From an uncultured Burkholderiaceae bacterium (GTDB lineage: Bacteria > Pseudomonadota > Gammaproteobacteria > Burkholderiales > Burkholderiaceae), in assembly GCA_937862845.1 (NCBI GenBank), contig CALMCK010000241.1, forward strand, positions 1-15,410: DNA of 15,410 nt. The letters are read 5' to 3'. The notes beneath the pieces are model-generated. The model made no database searches. It was not told the origin of the DNA and saw only the letters and a program-made list of their open reading frames with translations. Positions within the stretch are counted from its first letter, which is position 1; each line of letters starts with the position of its first letter. Made by a program: the position numbers and the translations under genes. Positions 14,258 through 15,410 of this stretch are shown here, one piece after another.

Positions 14258-14284
14258 TCGAATCAACATTCGAATCAGCATTCG
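14258..14284. repeat. short 12-bp tandem repeat beyond gyrA
   Basis: TCGAATCAACAT (14258-14269) is followed directly by TCGAATCAGCAT (14270-14281) and a third TCG. One base differs between the two units. It lies between the terminator and the gyrA stop; no role is evident. Confidence 0.6.
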
Positions 14285-14312
14285 GACGAGACATGAGCGA
14301 GTGAGTGATGGA

Positions 14313-15410
14313 TTACTCAGTCACTGCGCCGACATCGGCATCGCCTTCTTCGGCTTCATCCTCCAAGCCACCGACGGTTTGGATGATTTTTTGCACGCCA
14401 GAGAGCACATCGCCTTCATCGACATTGATGAGCGTCACGCCTTGTGTGGCGCGGCTCATCGAGCGAACCTCAGCAATGCGCGTGCGCACCAGCGTGCCGC
14501 CCATCGTGATGAGCATGATGTCATCGGTTTCCTCAACCAGCTGTGCGGCGACGACGCGGCCGTTGCGCTCGCTGGTTTGAATGGCAATCATGCCTTTACC
14601 GCCGCGCGCGTGGCGGGTGTATTCGGTAATCGGTGTGCGTTTGCCGTAGCCATTTTCGCAAGCGGTCAACACAAACTGCTCGTCGTTTTCAGCGACCAGC
14701 AATGAGATGATTTCTTGCTCATCTTCCAAGCGCATGCCGCGCATGCCGCGTGTGTTGCGACCGACGGCGCGCACGTCTGACTCGTGGAAGCGCACCGCTT
14801 TGCCCGCATTGGAAAACAGCATGACGTCGTGCTCACCATCGGTAACCGCCGCACCGATGAGGTGGTCGCCTTCGTCGAGATTGACGGCAATGATGCCGCG
14901 CTTCATTGGGCGTTTAAAGTCAGACAGCGGGGTTTTTTTGACCGTGCCTTGGCGTGTCGCCATGAACACATATTTGTCTTCAGGGAAGCCGTCTTGCAAA
15001 GCCACGGGCAACATGACCGTGATTTTTTCGTTTTCTTCGAGTGGCAGCATGCGGATAATCGGCGTGCCGCGCGACGTGCGAGAGCCTTGTGGGACTTCGT
15101 AGACACGCGTCCAGTACACGCGACCAGCGTCAGAGAAACTTAAAATCGTGTCGTGGGTGTTGGCGATGAATAAATTCTCAATCCAGTCTTCTTCACCTTT
15201 GGTCGAAGCGGCTTGTTTGCCGCGACCGCCGCGTTTTTGGGCGCGGTATTCAGTGAGTGGTTGGGATTTGATATAGCCTGTGTGCGACAGCGTGACCACC
15301 ATGTCTTGCGGTGTGATGAGGTCTTCGATGTCGATGTCGAATGCGTTCAGCTCAATGGTCGAGCGGCGCGCATCGCCGAATTCCTCAACAATCGCGGTCA
15401 ACTCGGCGTC
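14313..15410 (-). CDS. gyrA: DNA gyrase subunit A, C-terminal part (gene runs off the window)
   Basis: The frame is open to the last base, so the N-terminal two thirds, with the active-site Tyr, are outside. The 365 visible residues begin in the end of the coiled-coil/tail of the breakage-reunion domain (EEFGDARR) and continue into the six-bladed beta-pinwheel that wraps DNA. The GyrA-box QKRGGRGK (coding bases 15216-15239) separates it from ParC, which lacks it. Repeated blade motifs are visible, for example GTVKKTPLSDF, GKAVRFHESDVRAVGRNTRG, GYGKRTPITEYTRHARGGKG and GTLVRTRIAEV. The protein ends in an acidic tail (DEAEEGDADVGAVTE), as in many GyrA. Gyrase introduces negative supercoils using ATP with GyrB. 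Followed by a strong terminator. Confidence 0.96.
   Translation of the reverse strand, partial: DAELTAIVEEFGDARRSTIELNAFDIDIEDLITPQDMVVTLSHTGYIKSQPLTEYRAQKRGGRGKQAASTKGEEDWIENLFIANTHDTILSFSDAGRVYWTRVYEVPQGSRTSRGTPIIRMLPLEENEKITVMLPVALQDGFPEDKYVFMATRQGTVKKTPLSDFKRPMKRGIIAVNLDEGDHLIGAAVTDGEHDVMLFSNAGKAVRFHESDVRAVGRNTRGMRGMRLEDEQEIISLLVAENDEQFVLTACENGYGKRTPITEYTRHARGGKGMIAIQTSERNGRVVAAQLVEETDDIMLITMGGTLVRTRIAEVRSMSRATQGVTLINVDEGDVLSGVQKIIQTVGGLEDEAEEGDADVGAVTE

Noticed and set aside
14313..15410. Topoisomerase IV subunit A (parC) as an alternative for the partial gene
   Set aside because: The GyrA-box QKRGGRGK, the six-blade style repeats and the acidic tail indicate gyrase rather than ParC.
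1..15410. CRISPR array, phage genes, insertion sequences, tRNA or rRNA genes, or a novel defence system
   Set aside because: No regularly spaced repeats, transposase or phage motifs, tRNA-like cloverleafs or rRNA segments were seen. Nearly all of the window is accounted for by recognisable housekeeping or common accessory genes.

Overview
The window looks like ordinary chromosome from a betaproteobacterium, most likely Burkholderiales. The reasons are the ptsN-hprK-rapZ block, HPr kinase in a Gram-negative LPS-type cell, coaD directly followed by a YfhL-type ferredoxin, and the kdsD-kdsC-lptC-lptA-lptB run. Base composition is moderately GC-rich by eye. I cannot name a genus from sequence alone. 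No phage, IS element, CRISPR, rRNA or tRNA was found.

Layout. 1-961 (+): the end of a Sco1/SenC copper chaperone gene, then pth. 1163-2125 (+): a DUF3829-like lipoprotein with its own promoter, facing rapZ across a perfect bidirectional terminator. 4628-2202 (-): the PTS-Ntr/sugar-phosphate block ptsN, hprK, rapZ, with a hairpin terminator between ptsN and hprK. 4688-5662 (-) and 6013-6918 (+): a divergent GcvA-like LysR regulator and an EamA exporter, with a striking 36-nt dyad upstream of the regulator. 7056-7190 (-): what looks like the decayed C-terminal end of an M28-type peptidase. 7263-8011 (+): coaD overlapping a 2[4Fe-4S] ferredoxin. 12076-8109 (-): a tightly packed operon for Kdo synthesis and LPS transport (kdsD, kdsC, lptC, lptA, lptB) ending in a small DUF2809 membrane protein. 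12121-14154 (+): a KefB/CPA2 potassium/proton antiporter divergent from kdsD. 15410-14313 (-): the C-terminal third of gyrA, cut by the window edge.

How the genes fit together. KdsD makes arabinose-5-phosphate and KdsC dephosphorylates Kdo-8-phosphate, so both feed the Kdo of the LPS core. LptC, LptA and LptB belong to the machine that moves finished LPS to the outer membrane. PtsN, HprK and RapZ are phosphorylation or nucleotide-dependent regulators linked to nitrogen, potassium and amino-sugar/envelope control.

The most informative feature is organisational. In many betaproteobacteria the two (-) strand blocks form one run, with rpoN and hpf between lptB and ptsN. Here rpoN and hpf are absent, and the gap holds DUF2809, ferredoxin, coaD, a peptidase remnant, EamA and LysR. 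This looks like an insertion/deletion hotspot in an ancestral cluster. I found no convincing new multi-gene system; the notable points are the locus rearrangement, the gene remnant, the dyad and the overlapping kdsD/kefB promoters.
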